Source: an uncultured Saprospiraceae bacterium
GTDB taxonomy: Bacteria; Bacteroidota; Bacteroidia; Chitinophagales; Saprospiraceae
Length of the DNA stretch: 64,000 bases
Direction of reading: 5' to 3'
NCBI GenBank assembly: GCA_937981555.1
Contig: CALJOK010000074.1
Location: forward strand, 1-64,000
The position numbers and the translations under genes are program-made. The stretch's first letter is position 1; each line of letters begins with the position of its first letter. Below are positions 1 to 8,325 of this stretch, in pieces. The notes below the pieces were generated by a model. That model was not told where the DNA came from, did no database searches, and saw only the letters and a list, made by a program, of their open reading frames with translations.

Positions 1-2
1 TT

Positions 3-125
3 GAAAAACTAAAGTTTTCTAGCAAGTTGAATCACTTTGCTATGAAATCTAAAATTTACCTTGCTGCTAATAAAGCAGCTTTCAATGAACTTAAATTACT
101 CAAGACTAATTTCTTGAGTGCGTAA
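3..125 (+). CDS. C-terminal fragment of an unidentified protein (cut by window start)
   Basis: The frame is open from the first bases of the window to a TAA stop and encodes about 40 residues ending in KTNFLSA. The residue mix (lysine, leucine, asparagine, alanine) is plausible for a protein tail, and the frame has no stop before the window edge. No domain can be recognised in so short a piece. It could be a chance open frame, so confidence is low. Confidence 0.4.
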   Translation, partial: EKLKFSSKLNHFAMKSKIYLAANKAAFNELKLLKTNFLSA

Positions 126-247
126 CATGAGTTAATAAATAGGAAAACGAATAAAAATGAAAAGTTTGATTTATAATAAAAACTTTTAATTTTATAGAAA
201 ATACCAAATCGTCGTAACCAATATTAGTTCACTCGAAAACTACCAAT

Positions 248-826
248 GTGACTGAACAAGAAATTATACAAGGTTGTCGTAAGCAGGATCGTCACGCTCA
301 ACAAGCGCTTTACGAAAAGTATTCTCCGAAAATGTTTGGAGTCTGCAAGCGATATTTAAAGAACCATGAAGACGCAGAAGACGTTTTGGTGGAAGGACTT
401 TTTAAGGCCATTTCGAAAATTGATATGTATAAAGGTGACGGAAGCTTCGAAGGTTGGATTCGACGTATAGTGGTGAATGAAGCTTTGATGCATCTTAGAA
501 AGAATAAGAATTTTAAGATGACCGTAGAGATTAGTAATATTGAAATCCAGTCATTTATTACTATTCAAGATGAATTAGAAGCGCAAGATATTTTAGCCTT
601 GTTAGATAAATTACCTACAGGCTATCGTACGATTTTCAATTTATATGTGGTGGAAGGTTTCAAACATCGAGAGATCGCCGAGCAATTAGGTATCAGTATT
701 AATACTTCAAAGTCTCAATTAATTTTAGCAAAAAAACGATTGCAAAAATTAGTTAGAGAAAATCAAATCCCTGGGGTTGGTGGAGTTTTATTATTAATGG
801 TAAGTTCATTGTTATTTATATTTTAA
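248..826 (+). CDS. ECF-type RNA polymerase sigma factor
   Basis: This 192-residue protein has the layout of an extracytoplasmic-function sigma-70 factor. Region 2 spans about residues 21-88 and includes the HEDAEDVLVEG and SFEGWIRRIVVNEA segments. Region 4 spans about 118-168, with LPTGYRTIFNLYVVEG and the helix-turn-helix HREIAEQLGISINTSKSQL. The start is GTG; an ATG two bases earlier is in another frame and no better in-frame ATG exists. The last 17 residues form a hydrophobic tail, which is unusual for this family. Two exported or membrane proteins follow closely, so the three genes probably form a sigma/anti-sigma type operon. The regulon cannot be told from the sequence. Confidence 0.9.
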   Translation: MTEQEIIQGCRKQDRHAQQALYEKYSPKMFGVCKRYLKNHEDAEDVLVEGLFKAISKIDMYKGDGSFEGWIRRIVVNEALMHLRKNKNFKMTVEISNIEIQSFITIQDELEAQDILALLDKLPTGYRTIFNLYVVEGFKHREIAEQLGISINTSKSQLILAKKRLQKLVRENQIPGVGGVLLLMVSSLLFIF

Positions 827-828
827 AA

Positions 829-1167
829 ATGAATATTATGAATAAATATTTTCTACTGTTAATCCTACTTTTCGTTTTGACTTCTTGTTTTAGTCAAAAA
901 AATAAAATTACGGAGCAAATCCTCTTTGAAGATTTTTTAAAATCAGAAAAACTAAAAGAGTATTTTATTAACAATAATGAAGTCTACATTTTAAGAGATA
1001 GATATTTATGTGAAAAAATCGATTGTGATAAATCATATTTTTCTAATGGCAAGAAAGTAAATATTTGGGAAAGAGCCGATTACTTTTCAAGAGCGATTAG
1101 AGATTATGCAATCATCAATAAATTTGATAAAATTAATAATAAAGTGGATTTCAATTTCCACCAATGA
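829..1167 (+). CDS. small lipoprotein of unknown function
   Basis: The 112-residue product starts with a lipoprotein signal peptide: a hydrophobic stretch ending LTSC, with Cys at about residue 20, then a charged mature part of about 90 residues. No family is recognised. It begins two bases after the sigma factor stop and is followed 28 bases later by a membrane anti-sigma-like gene, so it is probably co-transcribed with both. The ATG three codons in is an alternative start. It may be an envelope partner or target of the sigma system, but that is inferred only from position. Confidence 0.65.
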   Translation: MNIMNKYFLLLILLFVLTSCFSQKNKITEQILFEDFLKSEKLKEYFINNNEVYILRDRYLCEKIDCDKSYFSNGKKVNIWERADYFSRAIRDYAIINKFDKINNKVDFNFHQ

Positions 1168-1195
1168 AATTTAGAGAAAACACAATTTCAATATA

Positions 1196-2131
1196 ATGAA
1201 AGATAAAAAAGATATATCCGATTTAATCCGTGACAACCAACACAAGTTGGAAGAACGTCCTTCTGCGAGAACGTGGGAAAGATTGGAGAGTAAATTAGAC
1301 AATCAACGAAGTCGTGGAAACACCTTCTTGTATCGCCAAATTGCAATGGCAGCAGCGGTGGTTGCTTTGGTTGCGGTGATTTCACTCATCACCGTTTTGT
1401 CAGACAAACAAAGTTCTCAATTTGCAAATGCAAAGGAAGCCAATCCAATTGAAAATTGGATTGTTCAAGATTTAGAAACCGTTTATACCGATGCAAGCAC
1501 TAATGTTAGACTTGTCGTAGAATTTCAAAAAGAACTCAAAGAACGCTACGCAAATCCAATTCAAGAAGGTACTCAAGCAAAAAAATTATTAGCTTCTAAT
1601 AAGACATTTACAGGAAGTGTAAATCGCCCTGAAGGACTCGCCAATGAAATGCTTGCCATGAAAAAAAATAAAACTCAGGTAGAAGCAGATATTTTTTCAC
1701 AGGAAATAAATGAATCAGCATCAATGGATGCAATCTCTCATAATTCAAAAGCTCCTGAGTCAAGCGCTAGAGTTTCAGCATCAAAAAAATCTAATGATCC
1801 TGTTAAAGAATATTTGACGGTAACTCAACAAATGGAATGGATTCTTGGCGCATGGAGAGAAAATGATACTCTGGTGGAATGGCAAAAAGTTAATAAATCC
1901 ACCATTCTTTGTGATGAATTTATTTTAAAAGAAATGCGAAATATTGGTCTTCAGTTGATTGATTCAAAATCACAAGAAATCTTTTCTTTAGTTTCAGAAG
2001 AAGGAAATGAAAGAATTTTTTCTAATAAAAATTCAGACAGAATCATTTTAGAAAGCATAAATTCTAATAAATTCACCATGACTTTCCTTCCTACTCAAGG
2101 AGTTAAGAACGTGAGAGTTTTTACCAAATAA
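1196..2131 (+). CDS. single-pass membrane protein, probable anti-sigma factor
   Basis: The 311-residue protein has a charged N-terminal cytoplasmic segment (about 1-45, with the pattern ARTWERLESKLD). One transmembrane helix follows at about 47-68, then a long, probably periplasmic part. That topology, encoded just after an ECF sigma factor, is typical of Bacteroidota anti-sigma factors. The classical zinc-binding HxxxCxxC motif is absent, so the assignment rests on topology and position. The C-terminal 100 residues (from about TVTQQMEWILGAWRE) look like a folded lipocalin-like or ligand-sensing domain, which is speculative. A strong terminator follows the stop. Confidence 0.65.
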   Translation: MKDKKDISDLIRDNQHKLEERPSARTWERLESKLDNQRSRGNTFLYRQIAMAAAVVALVAVISLITVLSDKQSSQFANAKEANPIENWIVQDLETVYTDASTNVRLVVEFQKELKERYANPIQEGTQAKKLLASNKTFTGSVNRPEGLANEMLAMKKNKTQVEADIFSQEINESASMDAISHNSKAPESSARVSASKKSNDPVKEYLTVTQQMEWILGAWRENDTLVEWQKVNKSTILCDEFILKEMRNIGLQLIDSKSQEIFSLVSEEGNERIFSNKNSDRIILESINSNKFTMTFLPTQGVKNVRVFTK

Positions 2132-2150
2132 CTTCAACAGAAATAAAAAA

Positions 2151-2184
2151 GCCGAATTCAAAATATTGAATTCGGCTTTTTTAT
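2151..2184. terminator. bidirectional intrinsic terminator
   Basis: GCCGAATTCAA pairs with TTGAATTCGGC and is flanked by A-runs on the left and T-runs on the right. It lies between two convergent genes and can serve both strands. Confidence 0.9.
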
Positions 2185-2185
2185 T

Positions 2186-3451
2186 TTACGCTTGATCCTT
2201 AAAAGGTTTACGTTGTACCCAATCATCTTTTGGATTTAGATAATCCACAATCTGCGAAAGAAAGCGATTAGAAATTTTATTTCGATGTCGCAAATACCAA
2301 TACATTTCATGTGGCTCCGCTCCTACCGAACTCTTTATTTCTAAAGCAGTTCGAGCAAAAACAATACATTTACATTCTTGTTCAAAACCTATTTTGATGA
2401 TATCGTAAAGGATATTCAAATACATTTGATGCTCTCGATTATAAGCTTCATCATATCCTAAAAAGTGCGCTTCCAGTTCGTGGTAATTTTTTATGGTCGT
2501 AAAAAATGCCGCTAATTTTCCCTCAATATAATATCCAGTCATTTTAAAATCTTCCCCTAACTTCTCCTTTAACGCTACAAAATATCGTGGATTTAATTTC
2601 ACTAAATTAAAAACGGACCCTTCGGCAATTCTCGAATACAAATCATAAATACGATCTAAATTTTCTTCAATATCATGAATACTTAATTCTTTTCTTTCAA
2701 TCGCAACACCTTTTTTAAAGGCTCTTTTAACTCGCACTCGATACTTGGAAGACATGGCTGCGAGATAATCATCAAAGCTGTTCCAATCTTCTCTAAAATC
2801 TAAAACCATGTTTGGTTGAGCCGTAAATTCATGGAATTTATTTTTCTCCACCAATAGTTTTTGAGCATGAGGTCGTTGTCGATGGTGATATTCTTTAAGG
2901 TAAGTTAAGGTGATGTGAATACCTTTTTTATCTAATTCCTTATGAACAAATTTCATTGTATCATTCAAAATATGATACTCCGCTTCTTCTGAGACTTCTC
3001 CATTCCGAAAACAAATATTATGACTTTCCCCAGTCAGCAATGCATTACCGCAAACGAAAGCGGTAATATCTACTTTCTTTGCTACAAAACTTTTGATAAA
3101 ATTGGTAATGACCGAAAATGGGCAAGGGTTCTTTTTTTCCTCTAGTTCAATATTCTCATTAATACTTTTCTCCGCACTAAAATTTCCAACCTGACCTATC
3201 GCAACCCCTACTGGTTTCGATTTTTTATAATATAACATATAAACGAAGTGAACATTTTCAGGCGGGTTGTCTTCGAGAAGTTGAAGGTATTTTGTTTGCA
3301 AAAAAAGATTATGAATAGGTGCAGCAGCGTCCCAATCCTCATTCACATCATGAATCGAGTGATAGATTACAACACTAATATCTTTTTGGGGTAATAAGTA
3401 TCCGTTAGTCATTCCTTTCTGCAAAACGTTAGTTGATTCTTTACATTCCAT
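2186..3451 (-). CDS. GNAT/FemAB-like acyltransferase family protein
   Basis: This 421-residue cytoplasmic protein has no signal peptide. The C-terminal half carries features of the GNAT-fold FemAB/peptidoglycan-recognition type acyltransferases. These include a segment near residue 230 rich in basic residues (SKYRVRVKRAFKKG), YYIEGKLAAFFTTI, and the block MYLNILYDIIKIGFEQECK followed by ALEIKSSVGAEPHEM. Such enzymes move acyl or amino-acyl groups to amine or hydroxyl acceptors; the substrate cannot be told here. It is a single gene, convergent with the sigma operon. Confidence 0.6.
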   Translation of the reverse strand: MECKESTNVLQKGMTNGYLLPQKDISVVIYHSIHDVNEDWDAAAPIHNLFLQTKYLQLLEDNPPENVHFVYMLYYKKSKPVGVAIGQVGNFSAEKSINENIELEEKKNPCPFSVITNFIKSFVAKKVDITAFVCGNALLTGESHNICFRNGEVSEEAEYHILNDTMKFVHKELDKKGIHITLTYLKEYHHRQRPHAQKLLVEKNKFHEFTAQPNMVLDFREDWNSFDDYLAAMSSKYRVRVKRAFKKGVAIERKELSIHDIEENLDRIYDLYSRIAEGSVFNLVKLNPRYFVALKEKLGEDFKMTGYYIEGKLAAFFTTIKNYHELEAHFLGYDEAYNREHQMYLNILYDIIKIGFEQECKCIVFARTALEIKSSVGAEPHEMYWYLRHRNKISNRFLSQIVDYLNPKDDWVQRKPFKDQA

Positions 3452-3642
3452 TTAAGTTTGTTTTGTCCATCAAAATTAACACTTATTCATAAGAATTGTT
3501 TTCGATTAATGAGACTTAACAAGTTCAAATAAAACAAAAATGGAGAAAAATTTAATTGATTCTTGAAATACTTTAATTGTGAGATTAATTTATATTTTTT
3601 TCGACTAAATGATCGATTTCTTCTAATCTCTATAAAAATTCA

Positions 3643-4254
3643 TCATTCCTCTACTTTCCATTTTTGAATCTCTTGCATGGCGTAATTATCATTTCTCCAA
3701 CCAATCAATGCAGTAATTCCAAGACCTTTATAATTTAAAAACCAATTTTCAATAATTTTTTGAGCCATATTATATTTAACCGTAAAAGTTTGATAATCTG
3801 TTGCTTGAATAACTCGTTTAGCGGGGTCAGCAGGAACTGCAATAATCTTTGTATCCAATTCACCTGAATCATTTAGTAATAAAGTACCAATTGGAATGAC
3901 TGAAATAGTATCACCTGTTTCCAAACTTTCGGCAATGATCAAAATATCTAAAGCATCTCCATCACCTCCTCGTTCTTCATCCATTAATGTAGATGGAATA
4001 AATCCATAATTACCTGGATAAGGCAAAAAGTCAATTACTCTTTCTTTTCCATTCTTTATATCAATCTCAAATCGTAGTGTAGAAGGATTATATTCAATTT
4101 TTCGATTAGTTCCAGAAGGAATTTCAATAACAGCCATAATCCCTTTAGAAGTCAAAGCAGGTAAACTTTTAAAATCTGGTTCCGTTTCTTGACAACTAAA
4201 AAAGGAAAAGATTGAAACAAGGATTATAAAATATAATTTAATTTTGATAGTCAT
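3643..4254 (-). CDS. inorganic pyrophosphatase, family I, lipoprotein form
   Basis: The protein hydrolyses pyrophosphate to two phosphates. The family I signature is clear: GNYGFIPSTL near residues 81-90 and DGDALDI at 98-104, which hold the metal-binding aspartates. Unlike the usual soluble enzyme, the first 21 residues form a lipoprotein signal peptide ending FSFFSC. The mature enzyme should therefore be membrane-anchored outside the cytoplasm, most likely in the periplasm. The length (203 residues) fits a family I core plus leader. No operon partner is evident. Confidence 0.88.
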   Translation of the reverse strand: MTIKIKLYFIILVSIFSFFSCQETEPDFKSLPALTSKGIMAVIEIPSGTNRKIEYNPSTLRFEIDIKNGKERVIDFLPYPGNYGFIPSTLMDEERGGDGDALDILIIAESLETGDTISVIPIGTLLLNDSGELDTKIIAVPADPAKRVIQATDYQTFTVKYNMAQKIIENWFLNYKGLGITALIGWRNDNYAMQEIQKWKVEE

Positions 4255-4565
4255 ATTTAAAATTCTTTCTTTGTTTTTGAATTAATGCTTAATTAAGAAT
4301 TAGATATTTAGATAAAAGATGTCCGCCTCTTTTGATCAAATAATACAAAAAAACTGGAATATAGTCTGCGCTTTTCAAACGTTTTTTCAAAGATGTTTCT
4401 TCAAAAAAAAACAACTTATTTAAAGTTACGTAAATACAATTTTATGTTAGGCTTCTTGATAAATGTCCCTAGGAAAACAGTTAGGGCAAAAAAACTGAAT
4501 TAAACTTACAATACCGTAAACATTAGTATAAAAATTCGCATTTTAAATTTTAAAATAAACCAGTC
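4255..4565. other. intergenic region, no gene seen
   Basis: This 311-base divergent intergenic region separates the pyrophosphatase from the arsenosugar pair and should hold promoters for both. I see no open frame worth calling, no strong hairpin, and no confident TAnnTTTG promoter. Confidence 0.5.
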
Positions 4566-4904
4566 ATGAATAAAGACAGTTATTTCAACCCTGATGATCT
4601 TAAAAAATTTGGAAACATTACAGAATGGCAAGAGGAATATGGAAAAAAATTCTTTGATTATTATGGTTCGGTTTTCCAAGAAGGAGCTTTAACCGAACGG
4701 GAAAAAGCATTAATTGCATTGGCCGTTTCTCATACTGTAAAATGTCCTTATTGTATTGATGCTTACTCTTCAGATTGTTTGAAAAAAGGAGCTGATGAAG
4801 AACAAATGATGGAAGCTATCCATGTCGCAGCAGCAATTCAAAGTGGAGCAACTTTAGTTTATGGAGTCCAAATGATGAATAAAGTGAAAAAATTAACCAT
4901 GTAA
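4566..4904 (+). CDS. arsenosugar biosynthesis-associated peroxidase-like (CMD/AhpD) protein
   Basis: The 112-residue protein belongs to the carboxymuconolactone decarboxylase/AhpD family. LTEREKALIALAVSHTVKC is followed by a redox CPYC motif at residues 60-63, then IDAYSSDCLKKGADEEQM and an alanine-rich helix. Members encoded next to the radical SAM enzyme ArsS form a distinct subgroup tied to arsenosugar formation. The next gene here, 89 bases downstream on the same strand, is that ArsS, which supports this assignment. Its exact reaction is not known to me; a thiol/disulfide role is likely from the CxxC. Confidence 0.85.
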   Translation: MNKDSYFNPDDLKKFGNITEWQEEYGKKFFDYYGSVFQEGALTEREKALIALAVSHTVKCPYCIDAYSSDCLKKGADEEQMMEAIHVAAAIQSGATLVYGVQMMNKVKKLTM

Positions 4905-4993
4905 ATTTTTCCTTTAATTAATGTTTAACTATCTGGTTTTCAACATATTATAAGAAACGACTAGAGAATAAAAATTAGAAATTAAATAATAAA

Positions 4994-6067
4994 ATGGCAA
5001 TTAAACAAAAAGGTAAAACTTTAAAAAGAACGGGTAATAATTTGTCTGATTCATTTTTCCAGTTAAAAGTTTTGAATGGAAAAGAAATCGTAGATGCTAA
5101 GTTCCCAAATTTCTCAGAGAGATTAAGTGATAATGGATTTCCAGTTTTAACTCCTTCTACTTTAGAAATTTTCCAACTCAATATTGGAAAACTATGTAAT
5201 CAAACTTGCGCACATTGCCATGTCGATGCTGGTCCAGATAGAAAGGAAGAAAATATGAATAAAGCTACTTTGCAAAGATGTTTAGAAATCATTGCCAGTA
5301 TCCCTACAATTCATACAGTTGATATTACTGGTGGTGCTCCAGAGATGAATCCTCACTTCAGATGGTTTGTCGAGGAGTGTACAAAATTAGGCAAACAAGT
5401 AATCGACAGATGTAATTTGACTATTATTAAAGCACATGCAAAATATAGCGACCTTCCAGAATTTTTGGCAAAACATAAAGTTCATATCGTTTCTTCTTTG
5501 CCTTACTTTAGCAAAACTAGAACGGATAGTCAACGTGGAGATGGTGTTTTTGAGGATTCGATTGAAGCACTCAAGTTACTCAATGCGGTAGGTTATGGAC
5601 AAGAAGGAAGCGATCTGAAATTAGATTTAGTCTTTAATCCTTCAGGCGCATTTTTACCAGGCTCTCAAGAAACTTTAGAAGCCGAATTTAAGCGACAATT
5701 GAAAAGAAAATATGACATAGTTTTCCATAATTTATTTGCGATCACCAATTTGCCCATTGCTAGATTTTTAGATTACCTTTTAGAATCTGGAAATTATGAA
5801 GAGTATATGCAAAAATTAGTGGATGCATTTAACCCAGGTACTATAATGGGATTGATGTGTCGAAATACCATTTCGATCAGCTGGGAAGGGTTTGTTTACG
5901 ATTGTGATTTTAATCAGATGCTAGATTTAAAAGTAGCTGCTACAAAATCTCAACATATAAATAATTTTGATTTAGAAGCTTTGAAAGAAAGGAATGTAGT
6001 TCTTAATCAACATTGTTATGGATGTACAGCGGGAGCGGGATCAAGCTGTGGTGGTGAAATAACTTAA
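4994..6067 (+). CDS. arsS: arsenosugar biosynthesis radical SAM protein ArsS
   Basis: This 357-residue radical S-adenosylmethionine enzyme has the cluster motif CNQTCAHC (Cys68, Cys72, Cys75), then HVDAGPDR and the TGGAPEMNP segment. C-terminal cysteines lie in CRNTISISWEGF, YDCDFNQM and CYGCTAGAGSSCGG, as in the ArsS family with its auxiliary cluster region. ArsS is thought to transfer a deoxyadenosyl group to dimethylarsinous acid, giving arsenosugar precursors. The 5' neighbour is the matching peroxidase-like gene. No ArsM methyltransferase or ars resistance genes are in the window. A terminator follows. Confidence 0.9.
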   Translation: MAIKQKGKTLKRTGNNLSDSFFQLKVLNGKEIVDAKFPNFSERLSDNGFPVLTPSTLEIFQLNIGKLCNQTCAHCHVDAGPDRKEENMNKATLQRCLEIIASIPTIHTVDITGGAPEMNPHFRWFVEECTKLGKQVIDRCNLTIIKAHAKYSDLPEFLAKHKVHIVSSLPYFSKTRTDSQRGDGVFEDSIEALKLLNAVGYGQEGSDLKLDLVFNPSGAFLPGSQETLEAEFKRQLKRKYDIVFHNLFAITNLPIARFLDYLLESGNYEEYMQKLVDAFNPGTIMGLMCRNTISISWEGFVYDCDFNQMLDLKVAATKSQHINNFDLEALKERNVVLNQHCYGCTAGAGSSCGGEIT

Positions 6068-6111
6068 TGTAATAAACTGATAATCAGTATATTAAAAATA
6101 TTGTTTTTACT

Positions 6112-6149
6112 AGAGGTGTTGGGTCTTAATGTCCTAACACCTCTTTTAT
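6112..6149 (+). terminator. intrinsic terminator after arsS
   Basis: AGAGGTGTT (6112-6120) pairs with AACACCTCT (6136-6144), followed by TTTATTTT. It ends the arsenosugar pair. Confidence 0.85.
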
Positions 6150-6244
6150 TTTAAAACTCCAAAACATTTTTTTTAAAAGTAAAAATTGCTTTTCTTGAGT
6201 TTTTAAAACAAACAACTTCAATTTTAACTTTCAAAAAAAACATC

Positions 6245-6679
6245 ATGTATAATATCGTCAAACATCTACACTCCATCAATCGATGGGTCGTTTTAGCCCT
6301 TCTTCTAGTCGCTATTTTTGGAGCATTAACCAAATGGTTTTCAAACAAAGATTACACGGCTCAAGATAAAAAAACAGCTTTGCTAGCTATGACTTTTACC
6401 CATGTCCAACTTCTTCTAGGATTAGCCTTGTTATATTTAAGTCCAAAAATTTCATTTGCTGAAGGCTGGAAAGACAATGAAGTTTTTAGATATTTTGGAT
6501 CAGCGCATTTGATTATGATGATTTTCGCCATAGTGTTAATTACCATTGGGTACTCCGTTGCGAAAAGACAATCTAAGCCAAAGACAAAATTTTTGATCAC
6601 TTGGGTTTTCTATTTATTAGGATTATTAACTATGCTCGGCGGTATTCCTTGGGGGAAATATGGGGCTCAATTATATTAA
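6245..6679 (+). CDS. small integral membrane protein (about four TM helices)
   Basis: The 144-residue protein begins KHLHSINRWVVLALLLVAIF and has four hydrophobic segments, at about 14-32, 48-65, 86-105 and 117-135. The conserved-looking HLHSINRW start and the paired histidines near helix ends (TFTHVQLLLG, GSAHLIMM) resemble small cytochrome b-like membrane proteins of Bacteroidota. I cannot show heme binding. It is followed by a palindromic repeat and is probably monocistronic. Confidence 0.7.
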   Translation: MYNIVKHLHSINRWVVLALLLVAIFGALTKWFSNKDYTAQDKKTALLAMTFTHVQLLLGLALLYLSPKISFAEGWKDNEVFRYFGSAHLIMMIFAIVLITIGYSVAKRQSKPKTKFLITWVFYLLGLLTMLGGIPWGKYGAQLY

Positions 6680-6690
6680 ATTAGTCCGAC

Positions 6691-6728
6691 TTTGAGTAGA
6701 GACAAAGCATGCCTTGTCTCTACTCAAA
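6691..6728. repeat. REP-like palindromic element
   Basis: A perfect 15-bp inverted repeat (TTTGAGTAGAGACAA pairing with TTGTCTCTACTCAAA) surrounds the loop AGCATGCC. There is no T-run after it. The GTAGAGACAA/GCATGC core resembles dispersed palindromic repeats found in many bacterial genomes, so it is more likely a mobile REP-like unit than a simple terminator, though it could also stop transcription. Confidence 0.75.
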
Positions 6729-6745
6729 ACATGATAAAATAAAAA

Positions 6746-7567
6746 ATGAATATTAATTTTAATGGGGAAATACTCCCTTCTGAGCAACCGACTTTTAATA
6801 GTGATAATCGTGCATTTCTATATGGAGATGCTTTGTTCGAAACAATCAGAATGTCCGAAGGGAATATTCCATTTTTGGAAAACCACGTAAGTAGATTGTT
6901 ACAAGGTTTACATTTTTTCAAATATAAAGTCCCAAAAAAATATACTCCAGCATTCTTCAAAAGAGAAATCAAAAAGATCGCAACTGGAAATGCTCGAATT
7001 CGAATAACTATTTTTCGATCTAGAGGTGGACTTTACACTCCGAAGAATAATCGTCCTCAATTTTTGATTTCAACTTCTTCCCTCTCCTCTCCTAATTTTG
7101 TTCTCAATAAAAAAGGATTGCACCTTGGTGTTTTTGATGAAATCAAATTGCCTTGCTCCCCAATTTCAAATTATAAAACCTGTAATAGTTCACCTTATAT
7201 TTTGGCTGGATTAAATAAACAGGAACGAAATTTGGATGATGTTATACTATTGAATGATAAAGATCGAATTTCAGAAGCAAGCAGTTCAAATATTTTTTTC
7301 ATCAAGAAAAACAAAATCGTAACCCCTTCATTATCAGAAGGTTGTGTCGCAGGAATCATGCGAAAAACGATTATTGAAATTGCAACTGAAAAAAGATATA
7401 CCGTTCAAGAAAACCCAATCAAATTAACCCGCCTAAAATATTTTGAAGAAATTTGGCTTACCAACGCTATTAATGGAATAAAATGGGTAGCTCAAATTGA
7501 TCAAAATATCTCCCTTCAATCTTCCTCCCATGCTCAATCATTCATAGAAACTTTAAACAGATTTTAA
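6746..7567 (+). CDS. class IV PLP aminotransferase / aminodeoxychorismate lyase-like enzyme
   Basis: The 273-residue fold-type IV PLP enzyme starts with the family hallmark NRAFLYGDALFETIR. It has the catalytic lysine in SNYKTCNSSPY, and then the cofactor-binding segments EASSSNIFFIKKNKIVTPSL and GIMRKTIIE. Members are branched-chain or D-amino-acid aminotransferases and 4-amino-4-deoxychorismate lyase (PabC). The compact size and YGDALFETIR favour the PabC-like group, but no pabA/pabB neighbour is present, so the substrate is left open. Confidence 0.82.
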   Translation: MNINFNGEILPSEQPTFNSDNRAFLYGDALFETIRMSEGNIPFLENHVSRLLQGLHFFKYKVPKKYTPAFFKREIKKIATGNARIRITIFRSRGGLYTPKNNRPQFLISTSSLSSPNFVLNKKGLHLGVFDEIKLPCSPISNYKTCNSSPYILAGLNKQERNLDDVILLNDKDRISEASSSNIFFIKKNKIVTPSLSEGCVAGIMRKTIIEIATEKRYTVQENPIKLTRLKYFEEIWLTNAINGIKWVAQIDQNISLQSSSHAQSFIETLNRF

Positions 7568-7592
7568 ATATTTAACCAATTTATTACAAATT

Positions 7593-8249
7593 ATGAAGAA
7601 GAATCTTTTAGCCACACTAGGCTTATTTGGAGTATTGACGCTTTCCTCTTTTTTTATTTCTCCAAATGATAACGCCAACCTTAATGAAATTACAAATGAT
7701 GAAGAAACATCATTTTACTATGTTTTGGACAACCGATTCCAAGGTGGTTCTGATGCTTTTATTGAATCATTTAAAGAAAAAATCAGCTATCCTCAAGAGG
7801 CTTTTGACAACTGTCGAGTCGGACTTTCTAAAATAAAGCTTCACATCAGTAAAGAGGGGAAATTGGAAAATTATGAATTCACTAATAAATTAGGAATGGG
7901 GATCGAAGAAAAATTATCTCACTTTCTAGATTCGACCAAAGATGACTGGAAAGCTTGGGCAAGAGAATCTGAGATGGATTTAACAATTGGTTTTTCATTA
8001 ATAACTCAAAGTGATTCTTATTATCCAGATGCAGATTTATTAGTCTTAGAAAAATCAGCTTATAAATTTGCTACTAATAATGAATATTGTGATAGTGATT
8101 CAAAGGTTGAGAAAAGAGTAAAAAAGTATATTAAAAGAAAGAAATATGATAAAGCGCTTTCCTTTGCGGAGGAGCTAGTTCGAAGACATCCAGATAATCA
8201 AGAATTTAGAAATCAATTAGCATTGGTTAAAAATAAGCGTAAGAAGTAA
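7593..8249 (+). CDS. exported protein with TonB-C-like domain and helical tail
   Basis: The 218-residue protein has a signal peptide (hydrophobic residues about 5-22). Residues about 65-115 (YPQEAFDNCRVG, KLHISKEGKLENYEF, a glycine/acidic turn, then DDWKAW) follow the pattern of the TonB C-terminal domain, but the usual TonB transmembrane and proline-rich parts are missing. The C-terminal 45 residues look like one TPR-type helical repeat (KALSFAEELVRRHPDNQEF). Function is unknown; a periplasmic adaptor role is a guess. It lies 25 bases after the aminotransferase. Confidence 0.6.
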   Translation: MKKNLLATLGLFGVLTLSSFFISPNDNANLNEITNDEETSFYYVLDNRFQGGSDAFIESFKEKISYPQEAFDNCRVGLSKIKLHISKEGKLENYEFTNKLGMGIEEKLSHFLDSTKDDWKAWARESEMDLTIGFSLITQSDSYYPDADLLVLEKSAYKFATNNEYCDSDSKVEKRVKKYIKRKKYDKALSFAEELVRRHPDNQEFRNQLALVKNKRKK

Positions 8250-8271
8250 TTCAATTGCTAAGAATGCAAAA

Positions 8272-8310
8272 AGCCAAATATTTCAAATTGAAATATTTGG
8301 CTTTTTTATT
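8272..8310. terminator. bidirectional intrinsic terminator
   Basis: AGCCAAATATTTCAA pairs with the facing TTGAAATATTTGGCT, with A-run and T-run flanks. It separates two convergent genes, the second being the 3' end of the glucan utilisation operon. Confidence 0.9.
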
Positions 8311-8325
8311 TTTATGGCAAAAAAT

